A stretch of DNA of 64,000 nt from Mycolicibacterium rufum (GTDB lineage Bacteria; Actinomycetota; Actinomycetes; Mycobacteriales; Mycobacteriaceae). The stretch is from positions 28,929 to 92,928 of the forward strand of contig NZ_CP103313.1 of assembly GCF_022374875.2 (NCBI RefSeq), written 5' to 3'. Below the pieces are notes generated by a model. The model ran no database searches and was not told the DNA's origin. It saw only the letters and a list, made by a program, of their open reading frames with translations. The position numbers and the translations under genes are program-made. Every line of letters begins with the position of its first letter. Within the stretch, counting starts at the first letter, position 1. This document shows, one piece after another, positions 1 to 8,995 of this stretch.

Positions 1-778
1 ACACCTCCCGGATGGCCTTCCAGAACCCCAACGCGCCGTCGCCGACGGCCAGCACCGGCGCGGTCATCCCGCGGCGGCGACACGACCGCAGCAGATCGGC
101 CCACGACTCGGTCGATTCTCGGTATCCGTCGGCCAGGGCGACGAGTTCCTTGCGGCCATCGGAGCGGACCCCGATCATCACCAGCAGGCAGAGCTTCTCC
201 TGCTCGAGGCGGACCTTGAGGTGGATGCCGTCGACCCACAGGTAGACGTAATCGGTGCCCGAGAGGTCACGCTCGCCGAAAGTCTTCGCCTCGTCCTGCC
301 ATTGGCTGGTGAGCCGGGTGATCGTCGTGGCCGACAGTCCGGCACTCGAGCCGAGAAACTGCTCCAGCGCCGGACCGAAGTCACTCGTCGAGAGCCCGTG
401 CAGGTACAGCAGTGGCAGCACCTCGGTCATCTGCGGGGACTTGCGTGCCCACGCCGGCAGGATCGCCGAGGAAAACCGTTGCCGCTCACCGGTAACGGCG
501 TCGATGCGCTTGTCGTTGACCCGCGGGGCGGTCACCGTGACCGCACCCGCGGCGGTGAGGATGTCACGTTCGTGGTGATAGCCGTTGCGGACCACCAGAC
601 GCCGACCGTTGTCGTCGACCTCACCGGCATGGGCGTCGACGTAGGCGGCTACTTCAGCCTGCAGTGCCGCCGCCAACATCTGCCGCGCACCGTCGCGGAC
701 GATCTCATCCAACAGCGACCGACCAGCACCGCTGCCGTTCTCGTTGGCTGATTCCGCGTCGTGAACTACCGTGAGCAT
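1..778 (-). CDS. IS256 family transposase, C-terminus outside window
   Basis: Mutator-type DDE transposase that would catalyse cut-and-paste movement of its own element. Read on the - strand from an ATG at 778, the protein follows the complete copy at 34262-35584 with scattered substitutions: an N-terminal helical region, the segment VRNGYH, the APRVNDKR stretch, then the catalytic-domain start YVYLWVDGI. Only about 259 residues of the expected roughly 440 lie in the window, so the end and its final catalytic residue cannot be judged. The start matches that of the full copy. Confidence 0.85.
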   Translation of the reverse strand, partial: MLTVVHDAESANENGSGAGRSLLDEIVRDGARQMLAAALQAEVAAYVDAHAGEVDDNGRRLVVRNGYHHERDILTAAGAVTVTAPRVNDKRIDAVTGERQRFSSAILPAWARKSPQMTEVLPLLYLHGLSTSDFGPALEQFLGSSAGLSATTITRLTSQWQDEAKTFGERDLSGTDYVYLWVDGIHLKVRLEQEKLCLLVMIGVRSDGRKELVALADGYRESTESWADLLRSCRRRGMTAPVLAVGDGALGFWKAIREV

Positions 779-909
779 GGGCGTACCTTCCCAACCAGCG
801 CGCCAACGCCGGTCTTGATCGAGATCCTGTTTCCGTGATGATCATCCTCGGGAAGGTGCGCCCACTTTCACGCCACCTCGCCGAGGCTCATCCACAGGTT
901 CTGATCATT
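1..909 (-). mobile_element. IS256-type element, copy 1, cut by window edge
   Basis: The outer end near 909 carries the terminal sequence (read on - strand GATCAGAACCTGTGGATGAG) that is repeated at about 34135, followed by the same leader and transposase start. The element continues beyond the window start. It lies in inverted orientation to the relative at 34133-35614 and has interrupted the aldehyde dehydrogenase that follows. The encoded proteins of the two copies differ at many positions, so they are related elements and not recent duplicates. Confidence 0.85.
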
Positions 910-914
910 GCTCG

Positions 915-2216
915 GTGGCGACTGCGCATGCTGCCCAACGTGACTGGGCACTCCGGACGCCGCGGCAGCGCGGCACCATGCTGCGAGCTTTGGCGACACT
1001 CATGCGAGAGCATACCGAAGAACTCGCGCTGCTCGACGCGATTGACGGTGGCTTTCCACTGCCTGCGATGCGCGACGATGTGAACTGGGCGGCCGAAGTG
1101 CTCGAGCTGATGGCAGACGCCGCATTTGATATCGGCGGACGTACTATTCCACTCTCGGCGAACCTCCACTACACGCTGCAGCAGCCCTATGGCGTGGTCG
1201 CCCGAATCGTACCCTTCAATCATCCTGTCCTGTTCGCAGGATCTAAGATCGCTGCTCCACTCATGGCGGGAAACGCCGTGGTTTTGAAAGCTCCCGATCA
1301 AACACCGCTCTCGGCCATCCGCCTCGCCCAGTTGGCGAGGGAAGTTTTGCCAGAGGGCCTGTTTGGGGTCGTAACTGGGCATGGCGCAACTGCGGGCGCC
1401 GCGCTGGTCGCTCATCCATTGGTCCGGCGAATCGGCTTCATCGGCTCCCCTGGCACGGGTAGGCATATCCAGCGGTTGGCTGCAGAGCACGGCGTCAAAT
1501 ACGTCACACTCGAACTCGGCGGCAAGAACCCGATGATCGTCATGCCGGACGCCGATCTGGAGGCGGCGGCGAAAAGCGCCGTCGCAGGGATGAACTTCAC
1601 CACCACCGCGGGCCAATCTTGTGGATCAACAAGCAGACTGCTGCTGCACGAAGCGATCGCTGACGAGGTGATTGATCTGGTCGTCGATCAGGTCGCTGCC
1701 ATCAAGGTAGGCGACCCGCTCGTTGACGGCACGGACATGGGACCCGTCATCGACCAAGCGCAATACTCAAAGTCGTTGCGGGCCATCGAGTCAGGACGGG
1801 CGGGCGGCGCCAGCGTGCTTACCGGTGGAGGACGCGCGCAGGGTGTTGGTAGCAAAGGCTGGTATGTCGCCCCGACCGTATTGGCTGGAGTGGCACCACA
1901 AACCGATGTCGCCCGCGACGAGATCTTCGGGCCCGTTCTTTCGGTGCTGACCGTCCGTGACGAAGCCGAGGCTGTCGAAGTTGCCAACAGCGTCGAGTTC
2001 GGGTTGACCGCCGCGGTGTGGACCAACGACGTAAGCCAAGCCCACCGCATGGCTGCGGGACTTGATGCTGGCTACGTCTGGATAAACGGCAGTGCACGCC
2101 ACTACTGGGGGTTGCCCTTCGGCGGTCGGAAATCGTCAGGTGTTGGATCCGAAGAGTCCACGGAGGAACTGCTGTCCTACACCCAAGTCAAGGCAGTAAC
2201 CGTCACCTTGGACTGA
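915..2216 (+). pseudogene. Aldehyde dehydrogenase, N-terminus removed by IS
   Basis: NAD(P)-dependent aldehyde dehydrogenase superfamily; it would oxidise an aldehyde (an aromatic aldehyde would fit this cluster) to the acid. Visible are the cofactor-domain segment IVPFNHP (about residues 98-104), the LELGGKNP motif with the general base Glu near 200, the nucleophile Cys near 236 in AGQSCGS, and the EIFGPVLSV and PFGGRKSSG landmarks. At 433 residues it lacks about 45-50 N-terminal residues; the homologous sequence begins exactly where the IS256 terminal repeat ends, so the insertion removed the native start. A GTG at 915 could restart translation, but the missing part helps form the Rossmann domain, so activity is doubtful. 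Confidence 0.85.
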
Positions 2217-2531
2217 ACTGCGTCGATGCGCTGGAAGGCGCCTACAGCGGACGGTGACCCTTTTCGCAGTCGAAATCCTCTGGGAGAACTGCTATTTGAC
2301 GTAGGGCGTCAGTCGGCCGTGCATCGGCGCCTCAGACGATAAGCGACCGATTAGAAAATCGACTCGGGACACGGCATCGCTCCGTTGCGGGTATGTGACA
2401 CGCGGCTGTGCCCCCGGAACCCCTCCGATGCCCGCGGCGGCGGCTATGTCCGGCGTCGGGTCGGGCAGCACGCAATCGACTGGTACCCGCCGACTTGCGC
2501 TAGCATCAGTTTGTAGTTTCAAAATAGTTGT
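2217..2531 (+). other. Intergenic region, no gene recognised
   Basis: About 315 bases between the truncated aldehyde dehydrogenase and the MFS fragment. No convincing coding sequence was found on either strand. The last 40 bases become AT-rich just before the ATG at 2535 or the upstream alternative at 2532 and probably held the promoter of the lost transporter gene. Confidence 0.4.
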
Positions 2532-2787
2532 GTGAATGAAACTGTTGTCGAACAACTGAGCCGCCGGCACAAGGCCTTCGTCCTGGCGTCCTGCTGCCTG
2601 AGCGTGCTCATTGTGTCGATCGACGTGACCATCGCCAACGTTGCAATCCCGAGCATCCGCGCCGACCTTTCGGCGTCGCCTTCGCAAATGCAGTGGGTCA
2701 TTGACATCTACACCTTGATGGTGGCCTCGCTATTGCTGCTCTCGGGTGCCATGGCCGACCGATTCGGTCGGCGGCGTATTGGAGGCG
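2532..2787 (+). pseudogene. MFS drug transporter, N-terminal fragment
   Basis: N-terminal fragment of a DHA2/EmrB-QacA-type major facilitator. The first transmembrane helix (SCCLSVLIVSIDVTIANVAI region), the LPSIRADL-like loop, a second helix and the signature loop GAMADRFGRRR between helices 2 and 3 are visible. After about 85 residues homology ends abruptly, whereas a full protein has some 450-500 residues and 14 helices. From about 2788 the sequence continues as the back part of a MarR gene in another frame, so this is a deletion scar. It is not functional. Confidence 0.8.
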
Positions 2788-2788
2788 A

Positions 2789-3136
2789 GCGACCGTCGAC
2801 CAGACGGGCCTACCTTTCAGTCGCATCCGGATCCTGCTCCGGCTGTCCCGCGGTTCGATGACCGTCAAAGAGGTCGCGCACGCCGTGACAATCGATCCCC
2901 CGGCGGCCACGGTGTCCGTCAACGATCTGGAGGACCGCGGCCTAGTCATGCGTCAGACTATTCCCACCAACCGGCGGTACAAAGTGGTATCACTGACCGA
3001 CGCCGGCTGGTCGATGGTGGCCACCATCAATGCGGTCGACGACCCGGCTCCCGAAGCGCTTGCGGCACTTGAGGGTAATGAACTGAGGGCGCTGCGCGAT
3101 GCGATAGCAAGAGTCAGCGCCGCCGCCAAACACTGA
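2789..3136 (+). pseudogene. MarR family regulator, C-terminal fragment
   Basis: Reading frame 2 from about 2789 encodes a winged-helix segment: FSRIRILLRLSRG, then MTVKEVAHAVTIDPPAATVSVNDLE (recognition helix), the wing RGLVMRQ...NRRYKVVSLTDAG, and a C-terminal dimerisation helix ending LRDAIARVSAAAKH. The first roughly 40-50 residues typical of MarR are missing; in their place is the MFS fragment in a different frame. A MarR gene next to an MFS exporter is a common pair, so one deletion probably removed most of both. An internal ATG at 2858 is not a real start because homology begins upstream of it. Confidence 0.75.
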
Positions 3137-3368
3137 ATGAAAGCCGCGGCCGGATCGCTCAACGAACGACTCTCAGTCCGGCCTAGCGAACGGCAACATG
3201 CCAGGGTCGCTGTGGGGTCTGCAGAAGTCGGGTCAGATGGCGGGATTGGTGGACCAAGGGCCGCGAGTGTCGAGAAGAACCCTGTTCGGTTGGAGTCCTG
3301 GGTGGCAGACGTCGGTCTGCGAGGGGATGCCGGCTGATACCGCCGTTACCGCGGTGGCCTAAATAATA
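3137..3368 (+). other. Intergenic region before dioxygenase 1
   Basis: No supported gene. Short open frames exist, but their composition and products match nothing recognisable. The right end leads into the promoter/operator of the dioxygenase operon. Confidence 0.35.
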
Positions 3369-3399
3369 GCTTGCAAACAGTTATCATCCTATGTAAGCT
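3369..3399 (+). promoter_or_regulatory. Promoter with inverted repeat, dioxygenase 1 operon
   Basis: A -35-like TTGCAA (3371-3376) and a -10-like TAAGCT (3394-3399) are separated by 17 bases. The two hexamers are embedded in an inverted repeat: AGCTTGCA at 3369-3376 and TGTAAGCT at 3392-3399, whose arms match in 7 of 8 positions. A repressor such as the MarR protein of this island could bind across the promoter. The local sequence is clearly more AT-rich than its surroundings. Confidence 0.45.
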
Positions 3400-3469
3400 T
3401 CCGTGTGGTGTAGCCCACATGAGTGCTCGCGACGGGCACAAATCACAAATCGATAGGAAGGTGCGTCCG

Positions 3470-4813
3470 GTGGATTCGATGGCGCCTGATGCGACGACAA
3501 TGCGAACATTAGAGAATGCGCGCGGCTCCATCCTAAAGGGTCGCCTCCCTGCATCTCTCATCGCTAATGCAGCGCTTTACGAGCTTGAATTGAAGCGAGT
3601 ATTTGGTAGGACCTGGCAGTTTCTCTGCCACGAAGACGAGATCCCCAATGCGGGTGACTATGTAGTGCGCTACATCGCTGATAACTCAATTATTGTCGCG
3701 CGGCAGCAGGATATGACGATTCGGGCGATGTCGAACTCGTGTCGGCACCGCGGCACGCTGCTTTGCCGAACCGAGTCTGGGAATGAGTCGGCGTTCCAGT
3801 GTCCGTACCACGGTTGGACCTATCGAAACAACGGTGATCTCATCGCGATACCTGCGCAGCAGGCAGTGTACGGTGCTGCGTTCGACAAGAGTCGGCTAGG
3901 GTTGCGCGCTCTGCCGATGCTGGACTCGTACGCGGGCCTTGTCTTCGGGTGTGTGTCGGATGAGGCGCCGGGACTGGATGAGTACCTCGGGGACATGCGC
4001 TGGTATCTCGACTTGATGATGAAGAAGAGCCCGGCCGGCCTTGAGGCGTGGGGTGCCCCGCAGCGTTGGGTGATTGACGCGAACTGGAAGACCGGCGCCG
4101 ATAACTTTGTTGGGGACGGCTATCACACGGTCATGACGCACCGTTCGATGTGCGAGCTGGGGTTGTTACCGCCCGATAATGTGGCCGTTTCGCCGGCCCA
4201 CGTCAGCCTATCGGGCGGGCACGGGGCGGGCGTTCTAGGCGCACCACCCGGCATACCCGCACCGCCGTACATGGGCTATCCCGAGGAAGTCGTCTCCGGT
4301 CTCAGCGAGGGTTACGGCGATGACGTCCATGGCGAGTTGCTGAAACGGACGATGTTCATTCATGGCAATGTGTTCCCGAACTTGTCCTTCTTGAACGCCT
4401 TCATCGCCAAGGACGGGCAGTCTATGCCGATGCCCATTCTGACCTTGCGGCAATGGCGTCCCTTGGACGCAGCTCGTATGGAGGTGTGGTCGTGGTTCTT
4501 CGTGGAGCGCAACGCGCCCGAAGAGTTCAAGCAGCAGTCGTTTGAGACTTATGTTCGGACGTTCGGGGTCGGGGGTGTCTTCGAGCAGGATGACGCCGAG
4601 ATATTCCAGGCTATTACCAAGGGAACACGCGGCGAGTTGGCTGGTGGTGTGGAGCTGAACCTGGAGATGGGACTGGACAATCTGGCTCCTGATCCAACGT
4701 GGCTGGGCCCGGGACGACCGTTGGCCAGTGGCTACGCCGAACAGAATCAGCGCGAGTACTGGAAGCAGTACTTCGACTATCTGACCACACCGAGAAGGGA
4801 TGAGAACGTATGA
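3470..4813 (+). CDS. Rieske ring-hydroxylating dioxygenase alpha subunit 1
   Basis: Catalytic large subunit of a ring-hydroxylating dioxygenase, which would add O2 to an aromatic ring to give a cis-dihydrodiol (cytoplasm, alpha3beta3). The Rieske [2Fe-2S] motif CRHRG...CPYHGW lies near residues 91-115. The mononuclear iron site is in DNFVGDGYHTVMTH (His near 219 and 224), with a later acidic pair in EQDDAE as candidate third ligand. The GTG at 3470 is preferred because AGGAAG lies 9 bases upstream and gives a normal 447 residues; an ATG at 3419 is an alternative. The stop overlaps the beta-subunit start (ATGA). First gene of a + strand operon with CoA-type enzymes; the true substrate may be a CoA thioester. 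Confidence 0.9.
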   Translation: MDSMAPDATTMRTLENARGSILKGRLPASLIANAALYELELKRVFGRTWQFLCHEDEIPNAGDYVVRYIADNSIIVARQQDMTIRAMSNSCRHRGTLLCRTESGNESAFQCPYHGWTYRNNGDLIAIPAQQAVYGAAFDKSRLGLRALPMLDSYAGLVFGCVSDEAPGLDEYLGDMRWYLDLMMKKSPAGLEAWGAPQRWVIDANWKTGADNFVGDGYHTVMTHRSMCELGLLPPDNVAVSPAHVSLSGGHGAGVLGAPPGIPAPPYMGYPEEVVSGLSEGYGDDVHGELLKRTMFIHGNVFPNLSFLNAFIAKDGQSMPMPILTLRQWRPLDAARMEVWSWFFVERNAPEEFKQQSFETYVRTFGVGGVFEQDDAEIFQAITKGTRGELAGGVELNLEMGLDNLAPDPTWLGPGRPLASGYAEQNQREYWKQYFDYLTTPRRDENV

Positions 4814-5352
4814 CGACAACGGTGCCGCAGGATCCACCTCAGGCTGCGAGGGTTTCGCGCGACGTGCGCGAGGAAATCGAAGACTTCCTTTTCGACGAGG
4901 CCGATCTGTTGGATCGCGATGAGTTCGAAGAGTGGCTGGAATTGCTGGCACCGGATGTGCACTATTTCGCGCGCGTCCGTCAGACGCTTCGCAGAGCAGG
5001 TGGCCCGGGGTTCTCTGAGCGCTCTATGCACCTGAGTGATAACTACACGAGTCTGAAGATGCGTATTCAGCGGCACCGAACGTCGTCGGATTGGGCTGAG
5101 GATCCTCCGTCGCGGATCCGGCACTTCATCACCAATGTCAGGGTCAGGTCTGGTGAGGACGGCGATGAGTACCGTGTGACGTCGAATGCGTTGCTGGTGC
5201 GCACACGCGGGGACGAAGCCAAGGCGGAGACAGTTTCTGCCGAGCGCCGAGACATTATTCGTCGCGACGAGACGGGTTTGAAACTGGTCCAGCGCGAGAT
5301 CCTGCTGGATCACACCACGTTGCCCACGCACAACCTGTCATTCTGGATCTAA
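4810..5352 (+). CDS. Ring-hydroxylating dioxygenase beta subunit 1
   Basis: Small, structural subunit of the Rieske oxygenase (NTF2/SnoaL-like fold, about 180 residues, normal for the family). Typical features are the N-terminal EIEDFLFDEADLLD helix, EWLELLAPDVHYF, the SLKMRIQRH segment, RIRHFITNVRV, and the C-terminal LVQREILLDHTTL. Its ATG overlaps the alpha-subunit stop by four bases, so the two chains are translationally coupled. It contains no metal ligands, as expected. No ferredoxin or reductase gene directly follows. Confidence 0.9.
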   Translation: MTTTVPQDPPQAARVSRDVREEIEDFLFDEADLLDRDEFEEWLELLAPDVHYFARVRQTLRRAGGPGFSERSMHLSDNYTSLKMRIQRHRTSSDWAEDPPSRIRHFITNVRVRSGEDGDEYRVTSNALLVRTRGDEAKAETVSAERRDIIRRDETGLKLVQREILLDHTTLPTHNLSFWI

Positions 5353-5458
5353 GGTGCCGGTGAGCTTGACATCATTACGGCGGCGCCTCCGCCGAAACTC
5401 CGGCCCACGAACGTTGTGGCCGAGCGAATTTGGGTCTGTCCTTAAGGTAGGCCGGTAG

Positions 5459-6490
5459 GTGCGCGCAGCTATTTATCACGGTCGCGAAGACGTGCGGATT
5501 GAAGAGCTTCCCGACCCGAGTCCACGTGCGGGCGAAGTGGTCATCGAGGTGGCCCGAGCGGGGATCTGCGGCACAGACCTGCATGAGTACATCGCCGGTC
5601 CGATGCATGCTGCGCCAGGGGTCGTCATTGGACACGAATATTCCGGGACGGTGGTCGGCGTCGGGTCCGGCGTGCGCGAGTTCACCGAAGGTGACCGAGT
5701 CTGCGGCGTCGGCGTTTTCGGCTGCGGTGAATGCGGCTTCTGCAAACAGGGCGCTGAAGCACTCTGCGGAGCAGTCGGTTTCATCGGCTTCGCTGTCAAC
5801 GGAGCGCTTGCCCGCTACGCGTCGTTGCCGACGAAGGCGTTGTTTCGCATCCCGGATGAGATCAGTCTCGCCGAGGCTGCCGTCGTTGAACCGATCGCGT
5901 CGGCGTACCACGCTGTCCGCCGTAGCGGGTTGGCAGCGGGTGGGACCGTCTTCATCGCCGGCGCTGGCCCGATCGGCCTCGCCCTGGTGCAGTTCTCACT
6001 TGCCCAAGGTGCGACTCAGGTCATCGTCAATGAGGTTTCGGCGACGCGCCGCGTTGCCGCTCACCGGGTCGGGGCTACGCGCGTAATCGATCCTCTGGCG
6101 GAGGATGCAGTTGAGGTGGTTCGGACGTTGACGAACGGAAACGGCGTCGACATCTCCTTCGACGCTGCGGGCGTACAACCCGCGCTTGATGCGGCGCTGG
6201 GCGTTCTGCGCCCCCGCGGTCGATTGATGGTCGTGGCGATTTGGGAGGCCCCGGCCGGTATCGACATCAATCGAAGCGTCATGCGCGAAGCAGATATTGG
6301 CTTCTCATTTTGTTACGAAGCGCAAAGGCAGGTCCCGGCGATTCTTGACTTACTAGCTACGGGGGCGATCAACCTCGGTGAACTGATCACCGACGAGATC
6401 CCGTTGGATGCCGTGGTCAGTCAGGGTCTCGAGGAACTGCGCGTCAACCGCGATGCACACGTAAAAATTCTGATCGACCCATCGGCATAG
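5459..6490 (+). CDS. Zinc-dependent alcohol dehydrogenase
   Basis: Medium-chain dehydrogenase/reductase of the threonine/2,3-butanediol dehydrogenase branch, 343 residues. The catalytic zinc motif GICGTDLHEY and GHEYSG lie near residues 36-60; the structural-zinc loop CGECGFCKQGAEALC has its four cysteines; the nucleotide-binding motif GAGPIGLALVQ follows near 165. It would oxidise a secondary alcohol or a diol to a ketone. It begins with GTG at 5459, about 107 bases after the beta subunit. Its place between oxygenase 1 and the CoA-transferase suggests action on a hydroxylated pathway intermediate; which one is not visible. Confidence 0.85.
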   Translation: MRAAIYHGREDVRIEELPDPSPRAGEVVIEVARAGICGTDLHEYIAGPMHAAPGVVIGHEYSGTVVGVGSGVREFTEGDRVCGVGVFGCGECGFCKQGAEALCGAVGFIGFAVNGALARYASLPTKALFRIPDEISLAEAAVVEPIASAYHAVRRSGLAAGGTVFIAGAGPIGLALVQFSLAQGATQVIVNEVSATRRVAAHRVGATRVIDPLAEDAVEVVRTLTNGNGVDISFDAAGVQPALDAALGVLRPRGRLMVVAIWEAPAGIDINRSVMREADIGFSFCYEAQRQVPAILDLLATGAINLGELITDEIPLDAVVSQGLEELRVNRDAHVKILIDPSA

Positions 6491-6542
6491 CACGACCGGT
6501 ATCGCGCCGTCGATTGTCACGCCGCCCCACCAAAGGAGTTAA

Positions 6543-7796
6543 GTGTCCGCGAATATGGAGAGTCTGTTCGACGGTCTGACGATCCTCGAGCTGGGGCACG
6601 TGATCGCGGCGCCTTTCGCTGCCTCGCTGATCGGCGACTTCGGAGCACAGGTCATCAAGATCGAAGACCCCGGCTCGGGGGACATGTTGCGTAGGTCCGG
6701 TCCTCGTAAAGACGGAGTGCCCCTCTGGTGGAAGTCCGCGGCCCGGAACAAGTCAAGCGTCGCTGTCGATCTGCGGCTCGCCGAAGGGCAAGCGCTCGTG
6801 CGCAAAATGGTCGAACGCGCAGACGTGGTGATCGAAAACTTCCGCCCGGGAACGCTTGAGCGCTGGGGACTGGGATGGGAGGAGCTGCACGCAGCGAACC
6901 CGCGGCTGATCATGTTGCGGATTTCCGGGTACGGCCAGATCGGCCCGGAGAGCGCAAAGCCGGGATATGGACGCGTCGGCGAGGCCATGAGCGGAGCGGT
7001 ACACATCACCGGGCATCCTGACCGGCCACCGACGCATTTCGGTTTCTCCCTCGGCGATGTCACGACAGGAATCATGGGTGCATTCGCTGTTGCCGGAGCA
7101 CTGTTCAAACGCGAAGCGATCGGGGATCGCTTCGATGGGGAATGTATCGACCTGGCTCTCTACGAATCACTGTTCCGTGGTATCGACTGGCAGGTCATCC
7201 TTTATGACCAGTTGAACTTTGTTGCCGAGCGTCAGGGCAATCAGTTCCAGGTCAGCCCGTCACCGGTGTCAGACACGTATCTCAGTGGCGATGGGGTGTG
7301 GTACACCGTGGCGACCGGCACCGTTCGGTCAGTGCAGAGCCTGCTCGAACTGCTGGGCGGCACGACTCTGCGTAACGATCCGAAGTACGCGACTCAGGAA
7401 CTGCAGATGTTGCACCGCGAGGAGCTCGGCGAGATGGTTCGCCAGTGGTTCGCCGAAAACAACTCCGATATCGTCGAAAAGGCCTGCGCGAGCTCCGGTG
7501 TCGTGGCTGCGCGGATCTTCACGCCGGCAGAGATGTTCTCCAGTCCCACGTTCGCGGCTCGCCAGAGCCTGGTCGAGGTCGCCGACCAGGAATTGGGTCC
7601 GGTCCGTGTCACCGGGGTGGTACCAAGGCTGACGAACTTTCCCGGATCCGTGCGCAGCACTGGGCCCGGTCTCGGGATCCACGGCCAAGAGGTGCTGACC
7701 GAGTGGCTCGGCATGGCCGACTCGGAGTACGAGGCGCTGGTATCGAGTGGCGTTGTCGGGGCGGTCGACGTTGACGGAGAGGTTCCCGGGCATTGA
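6543..7796 (+). CDS. Class III CoA-transferase (CaiB/BaiF family)
   Basis: CaiB/BaiF-type formyl-CoA transferase relative, 417 residues. The N-terminal block LFDGLTILELGHVIAAPFA, the catalytic-Asp region IKIEDPGSGDMLR, the AARNKSSVAVDLR motif and ADVVIENFRPGTLERWGLG are typical. It would move CoA from a donor thioester to a pathway acid, so activating it without ATP. A GTG start at 6543 follows AAAGGAG by 5 bases. The stop overlaps the TTG start of the thiolase (TTGA). No acyl-CoA ligase was seen in the cluster, so this is the likely activating enzyme. Confidence 0.9.
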   Translation: MSANMESLFDGLTILELGHVIAAPFAASLIGDFGAQVIKIEDPGSGDMLRRSGPRKDGVPLWWKSAARNKSSVAVDLRLAEGQALVRKMVERADVVIENFRPGTLERWGLGWEELHAANPRLIMLRISGYGQIGPESAKPGYGRVGEAMSGAVHITGHPDRPPTHFGFSLGDVTTGIMGAFAVAGALFKREAIGDRFDGECIDLALYESLFRGIDWQVILYDQLNFVAERQGNQFQVSPSPVSDTYLSGDGVWYTVATGTVRSVQSLLELLGGTTLRNDPKYATQELQMLHREELGEMVRQWFAENNSDIVEKACASSGVVAARIFTPAEMFSSPTFAARQSLVEVADQELGPVRVTGVVPRLTNFPGSVRSTGPGLGIHGQEVLTEWLGMADSEYEALVSSGVVGAVDVDGEVPGH

Positions 7797-8959
7797 GTTC
7801 GCTGCGCGACAAGGCCTGCATCGTCGGCGTTGGTCATACGGCCTACCGTCGTGATGGCACTGAGTCGGCAACGGACCTTGGCCTGCAACTCGAAGCGGCC
7901 CATGCCGCGATCGTGGATGCCGGGCTGTCGGCTGGCGAGATCGATGGGCTCATCTGCCCGATCAACGGTGGCATGGCCGAAGATTTCATCGCGAATCTCG
8001 GCCTGACGCATGTTCGTTACGCGGTGACTTCCCATACCGGAGGCGCGGCAAGTGTGGCGGCCCTGGCAACTGCGGCGATGGCGGTTTGGTCGGGCGTCGC
8101 GCGGCATGTCCTCATTCCCGCGGGCTGGTGTGGGTACTCAGGTCCGCGTGCCCGCGGGATGGCATCGAGCGCGGACATGGCGATAGGCAAGGTTGTCCGG
8201 GACTATTACGCGCCACAGGGCGCGGTGTCGGCCGTGCACCAGTATGCGCTCGTGGCCGACCGCTACGTCCGCAAGTATGACGTGCCGCCTGAAGCGATGG
8301 GGGCGGTGGCAGTCGCGTTTCGTGCTAACGCGCAGCTCAACTCGAATGCGGTGATGTGCGGCCGTGAGCTGACGATGCAGGACTACCTCGACGCTCCACC
8401 GATCAGTACGCCGTTTCGTTTGTTCGATTGCAGTCTGGAGACCGACGGCGCAGCGGCGGTGGTGGTATCAGCGGCCGATCGTGCGGCTGACAGCCCGCAC
8501 CGGCCGGTGTTTGTGATGAGTGTGGCCGAAAGTCGCCCATTTCCCGTCGATGAGTTCGCCAACAGGGCCGACCCATTGGAGATTGGGCTTGCCGAGGCGG
8601 CGCCGCGCGCATTTGCCGACGCTGGTGTCACCCCGTCTGACATCGATCTGCTCGAGGTTTACGACAGTTTCACTGTCAACGTGTTGCGGCAGATCGAATC
8701 GGCCGGATTCTGCAAGCCGGGCGAAGCAGCGGATTTCGTTCTCGACGGATGTATCGCCGCTGACGGTTCGTTGCCCACGAATCTCAACGGCGGTTTGTTA
8801 TCCGAAGCCCACGTGCAAGGCATGAACAATCTGGTCGAGGCGGTGCGGCAGCTGCGCGGTGGTTTACCGCAGCGGCAGGTCCACAATGCGGAGTTGGCGG
8901 TAGTGACCGGTATGGGCGGCGGATGGGGTTCAGGTGCTCTCGCGATATTGCGTCGGTGA
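7793..8959 (+). CDS. SCP-x/Ltp2-type thiolase-fold protein
   Basis: Thiolase superfamily of the lipid-transfer/SCP-x type, 388 residues, without an SCP2 domain. It opens with DKACIVGVGHTAYRR and shows the GIGGAA-like HTGGAASVAAL stretch, the LLEVYDSFTVNVLRQIE segment, LPTNLNGGLLSEAHVQG (His of the NGG block) and a C-terminal VTGMGGGWGSGALAIL. In Ltp2 of steroid degradation and IpfD of ibuprofen degradation this type acts with a DUF35 partner as a retro-aldolase, not as a classical thiolase. A DUF35 gene follows directly. The TTG start is inferred from the 4-base overlap with the CoA-transferase. Confidence 0.85.
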   Translation: MSSLRDKACIVGVGHTAYRRDGTESATDLGLQLEAAHAAIVDAGLSAGEIDGLICPINGGMAEDFIANLGLTHVRYAVTSHTGGAASVAALATAAMAVWSGVARHVLIPAGWCGYSGPRARGMASSADMAIGKVVRDYYAPQGAVSAVHQYALVADRYVRKYDVPPEAMGAVAVAFRANAQLNSNAVMCGRELTMQDYLDAPPISTPFRLFDCSLETDGAAAVVVSAADRAADSPHRPVFVMSVAESRPFPVDEFANRADPLEIGLAEAAPRAFADAGVTPSDIDLLEVYDSFTVNVLRQIESAGFCKPGEAADFVLDGCIAADGSLPTNLNGGLLSEAHVQGMNNLVEAVRQLRGGLPQRQVHNAELAVVTGMGGGWGSGALAILRR

Positions 8960-8995
8960 CAGCGTTGTGACTGGCCGGTTCACAAGGGGACCGAT

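Noticed and set aside
2858..3136. Independent 92-codon regulator starting at ATG 2858
   Set aside because: MarR homology continues upstream of this ATG in the same frame, so it is an internal codon of a truncated gene.
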